The notes: generated by a model not told the origin, from the letters alone. Numbered from the stretch's first letter, positions 26,691 through 36,122 are shown. The stretch is 64,000 nucleotides of DNA from Asticcacaulis machinosus (GCF_028550435.1 NZ_JAQQKV010000001.1:868001-932000); one strand, 5' to 3'. Numbers and translations: made by a program.

Positions 26691-27434
26691 TTATTCAGCT
26701 CCCTCTTCTGCAGCAGGAGCCTCAGCCGGAGCTTCGTTTGCAGCGACCGGAGCGGCAGCTACAGACTTGATACCAGCAGGGAACGGCAGACCTTGCGGAG
26801 CGGCCTTCTTCACGGCGTCACGGATCTTAACGAAAGACCCTTCCGAACCGGGAACAGCACCGCGAATATAAAGAAGGCCACGCTCAGCATCGACGCGAAC
26901 CACTTCAAGGTTCAGGGTCGTGACGGTTTCAACACCGTAGTGACCGGCCATCTTCTTACCTGGGAAGGTACGGCCCGGATCCTGACGCTGACCCGTTGAA
27001 CCGTGCGCCCGGTGAGACACCGACACACCGTGAGTTGCGCGCATACCACCGAAGTTCCAGCGCTTCATGGCGCCGGCAAAGCCCTTACCGATGGTCGTGC
27101 CCTGAATGTCGACTTTCTGACCTTCAACGAAGTGGTCAGCCGACAACTCAGCCCCGACGTCGACAAGCGCGTCTTCGGAAACACGGAACTCAGCGAGGAT
27201 CGCCTTGGGCTCAACCTGAGCCTTGGCGAAGCGCTCACGCTCCGGCTTCGTGGTGTTCTTGGCTTTCGCAGATCCAGCACCGAGCTGGAGCGCGACATAG
27301 CCGTCCCGATCCTTAGTACGCTGCGCCACAACCTGGCAGCCCTCTAGGGAGAGAACGGTCACTGGCACATGGACGCCATCGTTATCGAAATAACGCGTCA
27401 TGCCCAGCTTTTTGGCAATCAAGCCCGTCCGCAT
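26691..27434 (-). CDS. rplC: 50S ribosomal protein L3
   Basis: A 247-residue L3 with an Ala/Glu-rich C-terminal extension ([13 protein letters not shown]) beyond the usual end. It begins [20 protein letters not shown] and contains the loop [20 protein letters not shown] near the peptidyl-transferase centre. The ATG at 27434 is used; a TTG two codons upstream is less likely. Confidence 0.98.
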   Translation of the reverse strand: MRTGLIAKKLGMTRYFDNDGVHVPVTVLSLEGCQVVAQRTKDRDGYVALQLGAGSAKAKNTTKPERERFAKAQVEPKAILAEFRVSEDALVDVGAELSADHFVEGQKVDIQGTTIGKGFAGAMKRWNFGGMRATHGVSVSHRAHGSTGQRQDPGRTFPGKKMAGHYGVETVTTLNLEVVRVDAERGLLYIRGAVPGSEGSFVKIRDAVKKAAPQGLPFPAGIKSVAAAPVAANEAPAEAPAAEEGAE

Positions 27435-27445
27435 GGTCAATATCC

Positions 27446-27754
27446 TCAGATCTTAATCTCGACATCGACACCCGCCGACAGGTCGAGCTTCATGAGCGCG
27501 TCCACGGTCTGAGGAGTCGGATCGACGATGTCGAGCACACGCTTGTGCGTGCGAATTTCAAACTGTTCGCGGGACTTCTTATCGACGTGCGGCGAACGGT
27601 TTACGGTGAAACGCTCAATGAGCGTAGGCAGGGGAATAGGTCCCCGAACGGTAGCGCCCGTTCTCTTGGCCGTATTTACGATTTCACGTGTGGAATGATC
27701 CAGCACGCGATGATCGAAGGCCTTGAGTCTGATGCGGATATTCTGACGATCCAT
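27446..27754 (-). CDS. rpsJ: 30S ribosomal protein S10
   Basis: A 102-residue S10, which also serves as NusE in antitermination. It begins [20 protein letters not shown] and includes [20 protein letters not shown]. It is the first gene of the block; tuf and fusA are not next to it. Confidence 0.98.
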   Translation of the reverse strand: MDRQNIRIRLKAFDHRVLDHSTREIVNTAKRTGATVRGPIPLPTLIERFTVNRSPHVDKKSREQFEIRTHKRVLDIVDPTPQTVDALMKLDLSAGVDVEIKI

Positions 27755-27898
27755 ATCGCTCGTATTCCAATAAAAGAGCTTGCGGGTTTAACGCGTGCAG
27801 TGAACCATTTCAAAGACCAACTCAGGCTCTAAAAAAGAGACTGAACGCATATTCCGCAACTACCACCCTCACCCACCAGTTTCCTGACAGATGAAAGC

Positions 27899-27939
27899 AA
27901 AAAAACAGACACCGTTTCGAGCCCTACGGTATAAGGCTC
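27899..27939 (-). promoter_or_regulatory. Attenuator-like element in the S10 operon leader
   Basis: On the minus strand GAGCC pairs with GGCTC, or ACCGT (inside that loop) pairs with ACGGT, followed after five bases by seven T. The two stems exclude each other, the arrangement of an attenuator. It lies about 150 bp before rpsJ and downstream of a candidate promoter (28026-28054). Confidence 0.35.
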
Positions 27940-28025
27940 AATTCCGTGCCTGAACGTTTGATTTGCGAACCGCGTCTGACACCTCAATCACTTGAGGCAC
28001 CACAGCCGATCCAACAGAGGTCGCG

Positions 28026-28054
28026 CTTATGCCCAAGGATTCCCTCCCCGTCAA
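28026..28054 (-). promoter_or_regulatory. Candidate promoter for the S10 operon
   Basis: On the minus strand TTGACG (28049-28054) and CATAAG (28026-28031) are 17 bp apart. The -35 box is close to the Caulobacter housekeeping consensus; the -10 box is only fair. Confidence 0.35.
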
Positions 28055-28287
28055 GGCCTGATGTCGGAAAAATCCAAAAACAATAAGGGGAAACGCGTTT
28101 CCGGAGCGTCTTGGTTTACCCCCGCACCGGACGCGGCCTTTGACATCACCCGATGCACCCCACAGATGATCAATCTTGATCAATAGCTGATTGCAGTTGA
28201 CGGCTCCACCAAAGCGGGCATTATGTACCGCAATAAACCGGCGCCGCATTGAAGCCGCCAACAGGGACTACATTCAGGGGGACAGTC

Positions 28288-29856
28288 ATGTCATTGAAAT
28301 CTACCGCCGCCACAGGTGCGTTTATCGCGCGTACACTCATTATAAGTGCAGGCCTTATCCTGCCTGCGTCTGTTTTCGCACAAACGACGACACCGACGCC
28401 CGCAGCAGAAGCGCCTTCTGAAACGACCGTAACTGTCGAAGGCAAGCTAAAACCTAAAACAGCCGAACGCGCCCTGAGGCTAAACCCCAGAACGGCCAGT
28501 TCCTGTAATTTCATGTCCTCAGGCATGGGCAATTCCGAGACCTACCTCATTCAGGACTATATCGCGGCCACCACCGGCAACTCCAGCCCCGAAGCTATGG
28601 CCTCCGCCGGTGTCACCTATAATGACGATGGCACGATCTCTCAGGGTGACGGCAACACCTATTTCCGCGAAAACAGCCCTTATGGTGACGCCTCAACATC
28701 GTCCAATGCGGCAGCCGGTTTCATGAACCGATTTGATGGCAGCCAATCAACTGAATCGAATATTGCGGCCTATTGTTCACCCGGCGATCTGGCCTACACG
28801 GCCGGGCGCGCTCATATCGCCCGCCGCGATAAGACCCTGCCCGAAGCCTATGCCCTGTTTGATGCCAAGAAATACCCCGAAGCGCTGGAGATGGCGAAAA
28901 AATCCTACGCCAAGCTGACCGATTCCGAAGGCGGGGTCGAAGCCTCCCTGATGATCGGCAAGATCTATGTTTACGGCCTGCACGGCACTGCCGATGTCCC
29001 CGAAGGCTTGAAGTGGCTGGAGCGCGCCGCGGGCAGCCGCTTTGACATCACCCAACAGATGCCCGCCTTTGATCCGAAATACCCCGAAGACAGCCTCACC
29101 CCCATAAGCGAAGCCGCCGTTCTGATGGCCAAGGTCTATATGGTCGGTTTGGGCGTGCCGAAAAACCCGAAAGAGGCCCGCAAGTGGTTTGAGCGCGCCA
29201 ACTATGTCGGCTATGTCCCGGCGGCCAAGACTTTGGGTGACATCTATTATTATGGCTATGACACGCCCAAGGATGTCAAAAAGGCTGTCGAATATTATAC
29301 GCAGGCGGCAAAGCTTGGCTTCACGCCGGCGCAGTATTCGCTGGCGGAAATCTATTACTACGGCGACGACGGCACCAATGCCGACGTTAAAACCGCCGTC
29401 GCCTGGTATTATGAGGCGTCCAGACAAAGCCATGCCGGTGCGCTCCATGCCGTGGCCCGCGCCTATGATGCTGGCGAAGGCGTGGCCGCCGACCCGAACA
29501 AGGCGCTGGTCTATTATAAAGAGGCCGCCCTTGCCGGTAATGCCGATGCCCAGAACGCTATGGGCACCTATTTCTATCAGGGCGGGCAGATCGCCAAGGA
29601 TGATGTGTCGGCGCGTAAATGGTTCGAAGCTGCCGCCCGTCAGGGCCAGGATGAGGCCATGTTTAACCTCGCCGTCATGATGATGAAGGGCGAAGGCGGT
29701 GACAAAGATCCGGTCATGGCCTGGGTATGGTTCCGCCTGGCTCAGGCTAAAGGCCACGAAAACGCCAAAGCCGCCCTCACCGCACTGGAAAAACGCATGA
29801 CCGATGCCGATAAGGCGCAGGCTCTGGCGATCCTGTCGCCACCGGCAAAGTCTTAA
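28288..29856 (+). CDS. Secreted Sel1-repeat protein, paralog 1
   Basis: A 522-residue protein with a signal peptide (about 1-32, ending LPASVFAQ). A low-complexity stretch follows, then a region with two Cys (SSCNFMSSG and AAYCSPGDLAYTAGRAHI), and then about eight Sel1-type helical repeats from about residue 185 to the end (for example ARKWFERANYVGYVPAAKTL). Sel1 repeats usually scaffold protein interactions; in the envelope they are linked to stress or cell-wall functions. The ATG at 28288 is set by GGGGGA and the signal peptide. The next gene, 28 bp on, encodes a close paralog. Confidence 0.82.
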   Translation: MSLKSTAATGAFIARTLIISAGLILPASVFAQTTTPTPAAEAPSETTVTVEGKLKPKTAERALRLNPRTASSCNFMSSGMGNSETYLIQDYIAATTGNSSPEAMASAGVTYNDDGTISQGDGNTYFRENSPYGDASTSSNAAAGFMNRFDGSQSTESNIAAYCSPGDLAYTAGRAHIARRDKTLPEAYALFDAKKYPEALEMAKKSYAKLTDSEGGVEASLMIGKIYVYGLHGTADVPEGLKWLERAAGSRFDITQQMPAFDPKYPEDSLTPISEAAVLMAKVYMVGLGVPKNPKEARKWFERANYVGYVPAAKTLGDIYYYGYDTPKDVKKAVEYYTQAAKLGFTPAQYSLAEIYYYGDDGTNADVKTAVAWYYEASRQSHAGALHAVARAYDAGEGVAADPNKALVYYKEAALAGNADAQNAMGTYFYQGGQIAKDDVSARKWFEAAARQGQDEAMFNLAVMMMKGEGGDKDPVMAWVWFRLAQAKGHENAKAALTALEKRMTDADKAQALAILSPPAKS

Positions 29857-29884
29857 ACGCATCAACGATAACGGGAGGGGAAAA

Positions 29885-31336
29885 ATGAAAACGATCAACA
29901 AGAGCCATACCCGCGTGCTTATGCTCGCGGCAGCGGTTGCATGTCCGCATAGTGGAGCAATTGCACAGACTGAGCCCGCTCAAAAACCAGCCCCGGAGGC
30001 ATCCAAACCTGCAAATGCAGAAGAAGGTGATATCACCACCGTAACGGTATTTGGGAAACTCACCCCACCAACAGATTCCCTGACGATTGATGTAAGCTCC
30101 GCTTCATCTTGTGGCTTTATGTCATCTACCGGCTCCGGATATGACGGATATGCTCGACGATTTATCCGTGACGACAGTGGCGATTACAAATTTAGCGCTC
30201 GAAGCCCTTACGGTGATGCCTCACGTGATGACAATGGTGACCGTGCAGCAGAGGGCCTTGGCTTTGGTGGCGGTCGTAGAAGCGTTGGCGGATGCGGCCC
30301 TGCGGACTTTGGTTTTGCCTCCGGACGCGCCCAAATCAGAGCCCGCGACACCACTATGCGTGAGGCGGTCGATCTGTACAACGCCGGAAGATACTCAGAA
30401 TCTCTGGCGATGTTCAAAAAATCGTACAGCAAGATAGGGTATCATGAAGCCGCACTCATGATTGCCAAAATGCACCTTTATGGTGTGGGTACGGAAAAGA
30501 ATGTTCCCGAAGCCATAAAGTGGTATGAAAAACTGGCACTGCAACCCAACCGGTCAGGCCGTAAGAGCATCTCAACTTACATGACGCCTATGGTCGAAGC
30601 CTCCATGACCCTGGCGAAAATATATCTGATCGGTTTTGACGTCCCAAAGGATTCAAAGGCCGCTCGGAAATGGTTCGACCGCGCCTATGATGTCGGCTAT
30701 GCCCCTGCAGGAAAAACTTTGGGCGACATATATTATTTTGGCTACGACACACCACGCGATCTGGCCAAGGCCGTGAAGCACTATACGGAAGCCGCTCAGC
30801 ATGGCTATGCCCCTGCCCAATATGCGCTGGCTAATATTTTGTATTCCGGTGAAGAGACCATCAAAGCCAATCCGAAGATGGCGCTGGACTGGTACTGGCA
30901 TGCGTCCAAACAAAAGCACCCCGGCGCGACCTATGCCGTGGCGCGGGCCTATGATCTGGGCGAAAACGTCAAGGCCGATCCCGACCGCGCTTTGAGCCTC
31001 TATAAGGAAGCCGCCATCGGGGGCGACGGTGACGCTCAGAATGCCCTGGGCACCTATTTCTACAATGGGCAGATACTGCCAAAGGATCAGACCACCGCCC
31101 GTAAGTGGTTTGAGGCCGCCGCTGTACGCGGTCAGGCCGATGGTATGTTCAATCTGGCGGTCATGATGATGAAGGGCGAAGGTGGCGATACCGACCGCAC
31201 CAAGGCCTATGCGTGGCTGACCTTGGCGCAGAAAGCCGGTCATCCCAACGCCGAAGCGGTGCTCAAAATTCTGGAGGGCCGGATGACACCGGCTGAAAAA
31301 GCCGCCGCTGACGCCCTGCTGGCGCCGCAAACCTGA
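29885..31336 (+). CDS. Secreted Sel1-repeat protein, paralog 2
   Basis: A 483-residue protein with the same plan as its upstream neighbour: signal peptide (about 1-28, ending GAIAQ), a two-Cys domain (SSCGFMSS and GGCGPADFGFASGRAQI) with a shared SPYGDAS motif, then Sel1 repeats (ARKWFDRAYDVGYAPAGKTL). Long stretches match paralog 1, which points to tandem duplication followed by divergence. GGGAGGGG ahead of the ATG at 29885 fixes the start. The role is unknown. Confidence 0.82.
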   Translation: MKTINKSHTRVLMLAAAVACPHSGAIAQTEPAQKPAPEASKPANAEEGDITTVTVFGKLTPPTDSLTIDVSSASSCGFMSSTGSGYDGYARRFIRDDSGDYKFSARSPYGDASRDDNGDRAAEGLGFGGGRRSVGGCGPADFGFASGRAQIRARDTTMREAVDLYNAGRYSESLAMFKKSYSKIGYHEAALMIAKMHLYGVGTEKNVPEAIKWYEKLALQPNRSGRKSISTYMTPMVEASMTLAKIYLIGFDVPKDSKAARKWFDRAYDVGYAPAGKTLGDIYYFGYDTPRDLAKAVKHYTEAAQHGYAPAQYALANILYSGEETIKANPKMALDWYWHASKQKHPGATYAVARAYDLGENVKADPDRALSLYKEAAIGGDGDAQNALGTYFYNGQILPKDQTTARKWFEAAAVRGQADGMFNLAVMMMKGEGGDTDRTKAYAWLTLAQKAGHPNAEAVLKILEGRMTPAEKAAADALLAPQT

Positions 31337-31345
31337 GATTTGGCC

Positions 31346-32215
31346 TTAGCCGAACAGACCGCCCTTATCCTGTCGGTCTTCGTCCTGTTCCGGGCCGAAG
31401 GCCGACAGGAGCTGGGTCTGGAACAGCAGGCCCTTATCGCCGGTGTCCGAGCCAAACATCATGTCGAGCAACGCCTGATTGGCATCAACCCGCTGGGCCC
31501 GCGCCACCAGAAACCCATTCAGGTTTTCCTCAATTGCATCAGGCTGTGCATCGGGCATGGTCACCACCCCGCCCGCTTTGCTGGTCAGATTGGCCATGAC
31601 TTCAGCGACCGTGGCCGCCCGCCCCTGTTTGTAGAATATCGAGCGATTGGCCGCCGCCGCCTGCGGGAACATAGATGCGGCCGAAGCACCGGGGCGGCTG
31701 TCATGGGCCTGCATCAGTTGCGCCGCCCCCGCTGGCCCCAGAAAGTGCGCGGCATATAGCTCACCCGCCGACGGATTACGGCCTGTGCGGCCTTTGAGAT
31801 AAGCGGCATTGCCCGCCGTTAGTTCCGCGCCCATGGTCGAGGCGGCTGTGGCGTCATAGCGCAGGCCCAAAACCTGCTTGCGGGCGGCGGCATCCGGCAC
31901 GCTGTAGCGGCCGTTGGCGTTCCTGACGATCTGATTGGCATAGGCCCCGTAGCCGTGCTTGGCGCCGTGGCTTTTGACGGTCGCCAGCCAGGTTTGCTCG
32001 ATAAACTGAAACAGGCCCGCCGCCGATGAGGTCGGGGCTTTGGCGCGCGGATTAAGCGAGCTTTCGCGCTGGGCGGTCTTGACCAGATAGCTGAAATCCA
32101 CGCCAGTTGTCTGCGAAGCCCGTTGCAGGGCCTGCATAACCGGATTGGTGCTGGTCTTGCCCTGTGCTTGGGCCGCAGCTTCACCGCCGGATGTGGGAAT
32201 CGAACCGAATTTCAT
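31346..32215 (-). CDS. Lytic transglycosylase-like (SLT domain) protein
   Basis: A 289-residue protein with an SLT-type fold near residues 30-90: catalytic Glu in AQRESSLNP, followed by SSAAGLFQFIEQTWL. Such enzymes cleave peptidoglycan glycan strands. A long C-terminal region with conserved AAHFLGPAGA follows. No signal peptide is visible; the protein begins MKFGSIPTSGG, so export may follow another route, as for some flagellar or pilus-linked transglycosylases. It is convergent with the Sel1 gene and 35 bp downstream of the oxidase gene. Confidence 0.78.
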   Translation of the reverse strand: MKFGSIPTSGGEAAAQAQGKTSTNPVMQALQRASQTTGVDFSYLVKTAQRESSLNPRAKAPTSSAAGLFQFIEQTWLATVKSHGAKHGYGAYANQIVRNANGRYSVPDAAARKQVLGLRYDATAASTMGAELTAGNAAYLKGRTGRNPSAGELYAAHFLGPAGAAQLMQAHDSRPGASAASMFPQAAAANRSIFYKQGRAATVAEVMANLTSKAGGVVTMPDAQPDAIEENLNGFLVARAQRVDANQALLDMMFGSDTGDKGLLFQTQLLSAFGPEQDEDRQDKGGLFG

Positions 32216-32250
32216 ACGGCAAATTTTGCCGGTTTATAGTTAACAGGAAA

Positions 32251-33339
32251 TTAACCAAACCTGTTCGGATCATATACCCCGGCATCGTCCGGCAAAATTA
32301 CACCGGTCATCCCCGCAATAATCACCTCAGCGGCATAGGGCCCATAGATCCAGCCATTGCGGCGCATGGCTGTGGCCACCCATACGCCAGACGCCGCGTC
32401 CTGACCGATGAGCGGCCAGTGATCGGGACTGGCAGCCCGCACTCCTACCCGCGCCACCGCAGCGTCATCAACCGCGGGCATAAGGCCGGACGTGAATTTC
32501 AGCGACTTATCTTTTAAGGACGCGACCGCGCTATCTTCGATATCCACATCGCCGCGTCCGCTTTGCATGGTCGCGCCGAATTTCGACAGGCCATCATAGA
32601 AAACAAAATAGCCCCACGGTGAGCGCACCATACGCCCCGCCAGCACCGGATCGGATTTGCGCGTCATGTCCAGCAAATGGCCCTTAATGGGCGTCAGGGC
32701 CGACAGCGACGGCACCTCAGCGCCAAAGCGAGCCGAGCCATAGCCCGCGCACACCACGACATGACCGGCGCTCAAACGTTCCTCTCCCGCCAGCACCACC
32801 TCATGGGCGGCGACCTTAAGGACATTGGCATCACGCCATTGCCCGCCGCGCTCAAGGAACAGGTATTTGAGATAGCCCAGCACCGGCTCCGGCGAAATGA
32901 CCCAGTCACCGGAAAGTTCGATACCCTGAAACGGTGCGTCATAACCAATCGCCCCTAAGGCGGGCTCAGTCATCAGCTTAGGCCGCGCCCCCATGTCGGT
33001 GAAGCGTTTCAGCATATCCTCAGCCGATGGCCCCGGTTGCCATAACCATACGCCAGGTTGCGCCATTTCAAGCACGGCGGTCAGCCCAATGCCGTCCGCA
33101 AAAGCGGTCCAGGATTTCTGCGCCGTCGCATAGCGGGCAAAGCTTAAGGTTGGATCGGCCTCGGTCATGGCCTCCAACGCCGGCGCCACCATCCCCGCCG
33201 ACATGGCTGAGGTCGTGGCCGTTACATCGTCTTTGGCCACAATCGTCGCCGACAGCCCAAGATCGAGAGCGCGCAGCCCCACGCACAGCCCCACTATGCC
33301 GCCGCCGATGATGATTACGCTATAGGGTGATGCTGTCAT
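32251..33339 (-). CDS. FAD-dependent amine/amino-acid oxidase (DAO family)
   Basis: A 362-residue flavoprotein. The N-terminal dinucleotide motif GGGIVGLCVGLRALD lies near residues 12-26. The FAD and substrate core includes ATTSAMSAGMVAPA. The C-terminal GVRAASPDHWPLIGQ and a final GPYAAEVI are typical of glycine oxidase/D-amino-acid dehydrogenase relatives. The substrate cannot be told; ThiO-type glycine oxidase is one option, but no thiamine genes are nearby. Confidence 0.8.
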   Translation of the reverse strand: MTASPYSVIIIGGGIVGLCVGLRALDLGLSATIVAKDDVTATTSAMSAGMVAPALEAMTEADPTLSFARYATAQKSWTAFADGIGLTAVLEMAQPGVWLWQPGPSAEDMLKRFTDMGARPKLMTEPALGAIGYDAPFQGIELSGDWVISPEPVLGYLKYLFLERGGQWRDANVLKVAAHEVVLAGEERLSAGHVVVCAGYGSARFGAEVPSLSALTPIKGHLLDMTRKSDPVLAGRMVRSPWGYFVFYDGLSKFGATMQSGRGDVDIEDSAVASLKDKSLKFTSGLMPAVDDAAVARVGVRAASPDHWPLIGQDAASGVWVATAMRRNGWIYGPYAAEVIIAGMTGVILPDDAGVYDPNRFG

Positions 33340-33447
33340 CGCATATCCGCCTCAACTTAAGCCGCCTGTTTAGACGCAAAGCCATAAGCTTCGCCACAAA
33401 AGATTGGCGAACTGCGGCATTATGACCATTTGAGGAAATATTAGTGA

Positions 33448-33523
33448 TGGTACCGTCTGCTGGTTTCGAACCAGCTACCTCCAGAGCCACAATCTGGCGC
33501 TCTACCAAGTGAGCTAAGACGGC
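33448..33523 (-). tRNA. tRNA-His (GTG), with encoded CCA and no G-1
   Basis: The minus strand folds into a cloverleaf. The acceptor stem is GCCGTCT/AGACGGT. The anticodon stem CCAGA/TCTGG encloses the loop TTGTGGC with anticodon GTG. The T-loop is GGTTCGAAACC. The 3' end is A73 followed by an encoded CCA. The base at -1 is T and the discriminator is A73, so the usual G-1:C73 pair of tRNA-His is not encoded, as known for one alphaproteobacterial clade. Confidence 0.94.
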
Positions 33524-33654
33524 ATATCATCAGTGCATAAGTCATAAGACTTATGATCAGGGCGCTGTCTCTAACCGAGGCCGCGCCCGTGATCAAGTGC
33601 GAAGTTAAGCCAAACCCACAATTATGCCCAGCAAAGACTTAAACACGATCAGGA

Positions 33655-34410
33655 TCAGTTATAGCCCTTGGACTTGATATAGGCCTCTAGCTGGTTGATA
33701 CGGGTCTCATCCGACGGGTGGGTCGACAGGAACTGCGGCTGGGCCCCTCCGGTGCGTTGCGCGGCCATATTGCGCCACAAGGCAATCGATTCAGACGGCT
33801 TGTACCCGGCCTTGGCCATCAGATCGACACCGATTTTATCGGCTTCAAGCTCATGCTGGCGCGAGAACGGCAGGATAACGCCCAGTTGCGCGCCGATACC
33901 GCCATAGCTTGAGATCACCTGCTGAGTGCGGCCAGACGTAGCCCCTGCGGCCACCTGAATACCGACCGAGGTCGCCACCTGCTGCGAGTAACGCTCGGCG
34001 GCGTGCTGAGCGATGTTGTGACCGGTTTCATGACCCAGCACCGCCGCCAGTTGGTCATCGTTCTTGACGACCTTGAACAGGCCGGAATTGACCCCGACCT
34101 TATTGCCCGGAATGACAAAGGCATTGGGTTGCGGGTTATCGAACACCACATATTCCCATGATTGCCCCGACAGGCCCGCAGCCTGAACGATACGCGCTCC
34201 AACGGTTTTGACCCGGCGGTTCATCTCAGGATCGGTCGAGATTTTTGAGGTCTTGAGCGTTTCCTGCCAGGCCGCCATCGCCGGTGCCGCCAGTTGGTCA
34301 TTATCCACCAGCAATAACTGCGACCGCCCAAGGGTTTCATTGGTGGTACAAGCCGCAACAGACACCAGCGCAATGGCCGCTATACCTGCGATTAAATGCT
34401 TTGAATTCAT
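33655..34410 (-). CDS. M48-family metalloprotease, lipoprotein
   Basis: A 251-residue zinc protease. The HEXXH motif is in GHETGHNIAQHAAERY, and a downstream Glu in HELEADKIGVDLMAKAGY completes the zinc site. The N-terminus (MNSKHLIAGIAAIALVS) ends VAAC, a likely lipobox, so it is probably attached to the outer membrane, as in the BepA/LoiP group that clears faulty outer-membrane proteins. An upstream GTG (34422) is possible; the ATG fits the signal peptide. Confidence 0.9.
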   Translation of the reverse strand: MNSKHLIAGIAAIALVSVAACTTNETLGRSQLLLVDNDQLAAPAMAAWQETLKTSKISTDPEMNRRVKTVGARIVQAAGLSGQSWEYVVFDNPQPNAFVIPGNKVGVNSGLFKVVKNDDQLAAVLGHETGHNIAQHAAERYSQQVATSVGIQVAAGATSGRTQQVISSYGGIGAQLGVILPFSRQHELEADKIGVDLMAKAGYKPSESIALWRNMAAQRTGGAQPQFLSTHPSDETRINQLEAYIKSKGYN

Positions 34411-34501
34411 GAGCGATGTCACCTGATGCCTGTTCCAGTTTTCACGAACTATCGCCCAGCCCGTATTAAATTACAATCAGGCAATCTCACCATCTGGCTC
34501 A

Positions 34502-35254
34502 TCATTTAGCCGCGGGTGGCTTCCAGTCGAAACCGAATGATATCTCACCTTCCGATGGAATCAAAAGTGTCGGGCCACCAAAAACGACCAGCCCCCTATC
34601 CTCAAACAAGGTTTGCGCCGAAGCACCTAACCCTGTTCCCTTTGGCTTTTCACTCGTCACGGTACAATGCGTTATGTCTCCGACGGTCTCTGACTCAGCA
34701 ACCTTATAGGCACACCGCAATTTTATATGCGCGCTCTTTTGGCTGCCTTTGGGGTAATAGTCATCTGCATTAGTGCCAGCCTTAAAGCCAATAGTCTCAC
34801 TTTCAGGCCGAAGTGGCCCTCCTTGCAACACCCATCTGTATCGCAAGGTTATGCGTCCGGCTTGCAAGCTTTCACCGTACTGTGTCCTCACTCGTCCGTA
34901 GCGGTGTATAATATCTTCCGTGGCTTTACCAAAGCCCATGCCTGCAGGATATTCTTCAAGCGTCCGGCAGCTTTTTATAGAACTCGTAGTTTCCCCGGAC
35001 GGAGGGGCATCAAAATCACATTCAATGCGCGCGACACCAGACTGTTCGGCGTCCAAAGCCTTAGCAGGATAATGCTTTAATGCCTCCGTTCCGCTTGGAT
35101 ATCTGGCCCAAACGAGGGGCTGCTCTGACGGGGCGGACGCAGGGTTTACCGACGCCACCGTATCATCCTGCGCTTCGCCAACGCCCGCCGTTATCAGGCT
35201 GATGATAAATCCCGCCACTAATGTTGCGCTACGGCCCACACTTCTGTTGATCAT
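34502..35254 (-). CDS. Periplasmic protein with two TonB-like C-terminal domains, copy B
   Basis: A 250-residue protein with a signal peptide (about 1-28), then two tandem domains of the type seen at the C-terminus of the TonB proteins encoded upstream. The first has RYPSGTEALKHYPAKALD and PAGMGFGKATEDI; the second has the shorter DDYYPKGSQKSAHI and PKGTGLGASAQTL. There is no proline-rich spacer and no retained membrane anchor. The second ATG (35254) is used, since GAGGG sits six bases ahead; 35260 is an alternative. It follows the sister gene by 17 bp. Confidence 0.68.
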   Translation of the reverse strand: MINRSVGRSATLVAGFIISLITAGVGEAQDDTVASVNPASAPSEQPLVWARYPSGTEALKHYPAKALDAEQSGVARIECDFDAPPSGETTSSIKSCRTLEEYPAGMGFGKATEDIIHRYGRVRTQYGESLQAGRITLRYRWVLQGGPLRPESETIGFKAGTNADDYYPKGSQKSAHIKLRCAYKVAESETVGDITHCTVTSEKPKGTGLGASAQTLFEDRGLVVFGGPTLLIPSEGEISFGFDWKPPAAK

Positions 35255-35271
35255 CCCCATCCCTCACGTTA

Positions 35272-36018
35272 CTAATCGAATTCGCCTGTTTCCGGCAGGT
35301 ACCACAGGAAAAACACCGGAAATCCCCCCTCGCGTTTATCTGTATCTATGCCGGTGGAATAGATGCGGGTTTTGGCCTCAAACAACTTGCGGGTTGCCTC
35401 TCCAAAGCCTTTGTTCTTCGGGAACTCACGCACCACGTCACAGCCGGTGACTTCGTCCTTTCCGCCCTCGCTTTTCCACTTGCACCACAGGCTGACGATC
35501 CCCGCCGTATCCCCGGTCATCAAGGCCGCAGGATAGTATGGCTGCGCGTCGGCCAGGGTCGGCTTTATGATGATCATACCGTCAACTATGCCATCACCTT
35601 CCAGCGTCCAGTGATAGCGGATTTTTATGGTCCGCTTTTCCGGCGGCAGCTTTGCGGTCTTTTCCAGATCGACCGTCCCATAAACCATCAGCAGCCGACG
35701 GGTAGCGTCGCCAAAACCATAGCCGTCCGGTGCTTCTTTAAGAATATCACAGTTCGTAATACGGCCTTTTTCGTCCCACCGGCACTCTAGGGTCGCGCTG
35801 CCGGGGACTTCCTGATCAAGCGCCGTATCCGGATAATAATCCAAGGCCTGATCGCCGGTCGGGTAGGTTTTCCAGAAAACCGGCGGCGGCGGGATTTCGG
35901 GGATTTTGTTAAATTCAGGACGCTCAGTCGGTGGCGTCTGAGCGGGTGAGGCTCCGTAACCAACGGACGCCACCCCGCAGGTTATCACCGCGACCGTAAC
36001 TAAAAATCGTAACCCCAT
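35272..36018 (-). CDS. Periplasmic protein with two TonB-like C-terminal domains, copy A
   Basis: A 248-residue protein with a signal peptide (about 1-23) and a short Pro-rich linker (IPEIPPPPVF). The first TonB_C-like domain is about residues 50-145 (TYPTGDQALDYYPDTALD, GYGFGDATRRLL) and the second about 150-245 (PYYPAALMTGDTAG, KGFGEATRKLF). Each domain keeps the paired Cys of the family. It has no membrane anchor, so it cannot couple to ExbBD like a normal TonB. It is the first gene of a two-gene unit after the terminator at 36074-36105. Confidence 0.7.
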   Translation of the reverse strand: MGLRFLVTVAVITCGVASVGYGASPAQTPPTERPEFNKIPEIPPPPVFWKTYPTGDQALDYYPDTALDQEVPGSATLECRWDEKGRITNCDILKEAPDGYGFGDATRRLLMVYGTVDLEKTAKLPPEKRTIKIRYHWTLEGDGIVDGMIIIKPTLADAQPYYPAALMTGDTAGIVSLWCKWKSEGGKDEVTGCDVVREFPKNKGFGEATRKLFEAKTRIYSTGIDTDKREGGFPVFFLWYLPETGEFD

Positions 36019-36073
36019 AACGCCCCCTGCCACTACAGTTTCATAATACCGTGGCGAGGTTGTAAGGCAATAA

Positions 36074-36105
36074 AAAACACCCTGAGACGAAACTCAGGGT
36101 GTTTT
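36074..36105 (-). terminator. Terminator after the second tonB
   Basis: An AAAACACCCTGAG/CTCAGGGTGTTTT stem of 13 bp with a 6-base loop lies 18 bp beyond the stop of the gene at 36123-36833, with T runs on both strands. Confidence 0.85.
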
Positions 36106-36122
36106 CAGTGTATCAGGAATTT

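Larger units (their letters stand above)
27755..28287. other. Divergent intergenic region between rpsJ and the first Sel1 gene
   Basis: This 533-bp interval carries the S10 leader on the minus strand and, next to 28288, the start signals of the Sel1 gene on the plus strand (GGGGG seven bases before ATG). A 107-codon minus-strand reading frame (27938-28261) has no recognisable features and is not called. The most structured part is 27899-27939. Confidence 0.45.

Noticed and set aside
27938-28261. 107-codon minus-strand frame between rpsJ and the Sel1 gene
   Set aside because: No domain, no ribosome site, Arg/Gly-rich composition of a random frame, and it covers the likely S10 leader and promoter.
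28777-29901. 374-codon minus-strand frame opposite the first Sel1 gene
   Set aside because: It is a reverse reading of a clear secreted Sel1 protein and shows no features of its own.
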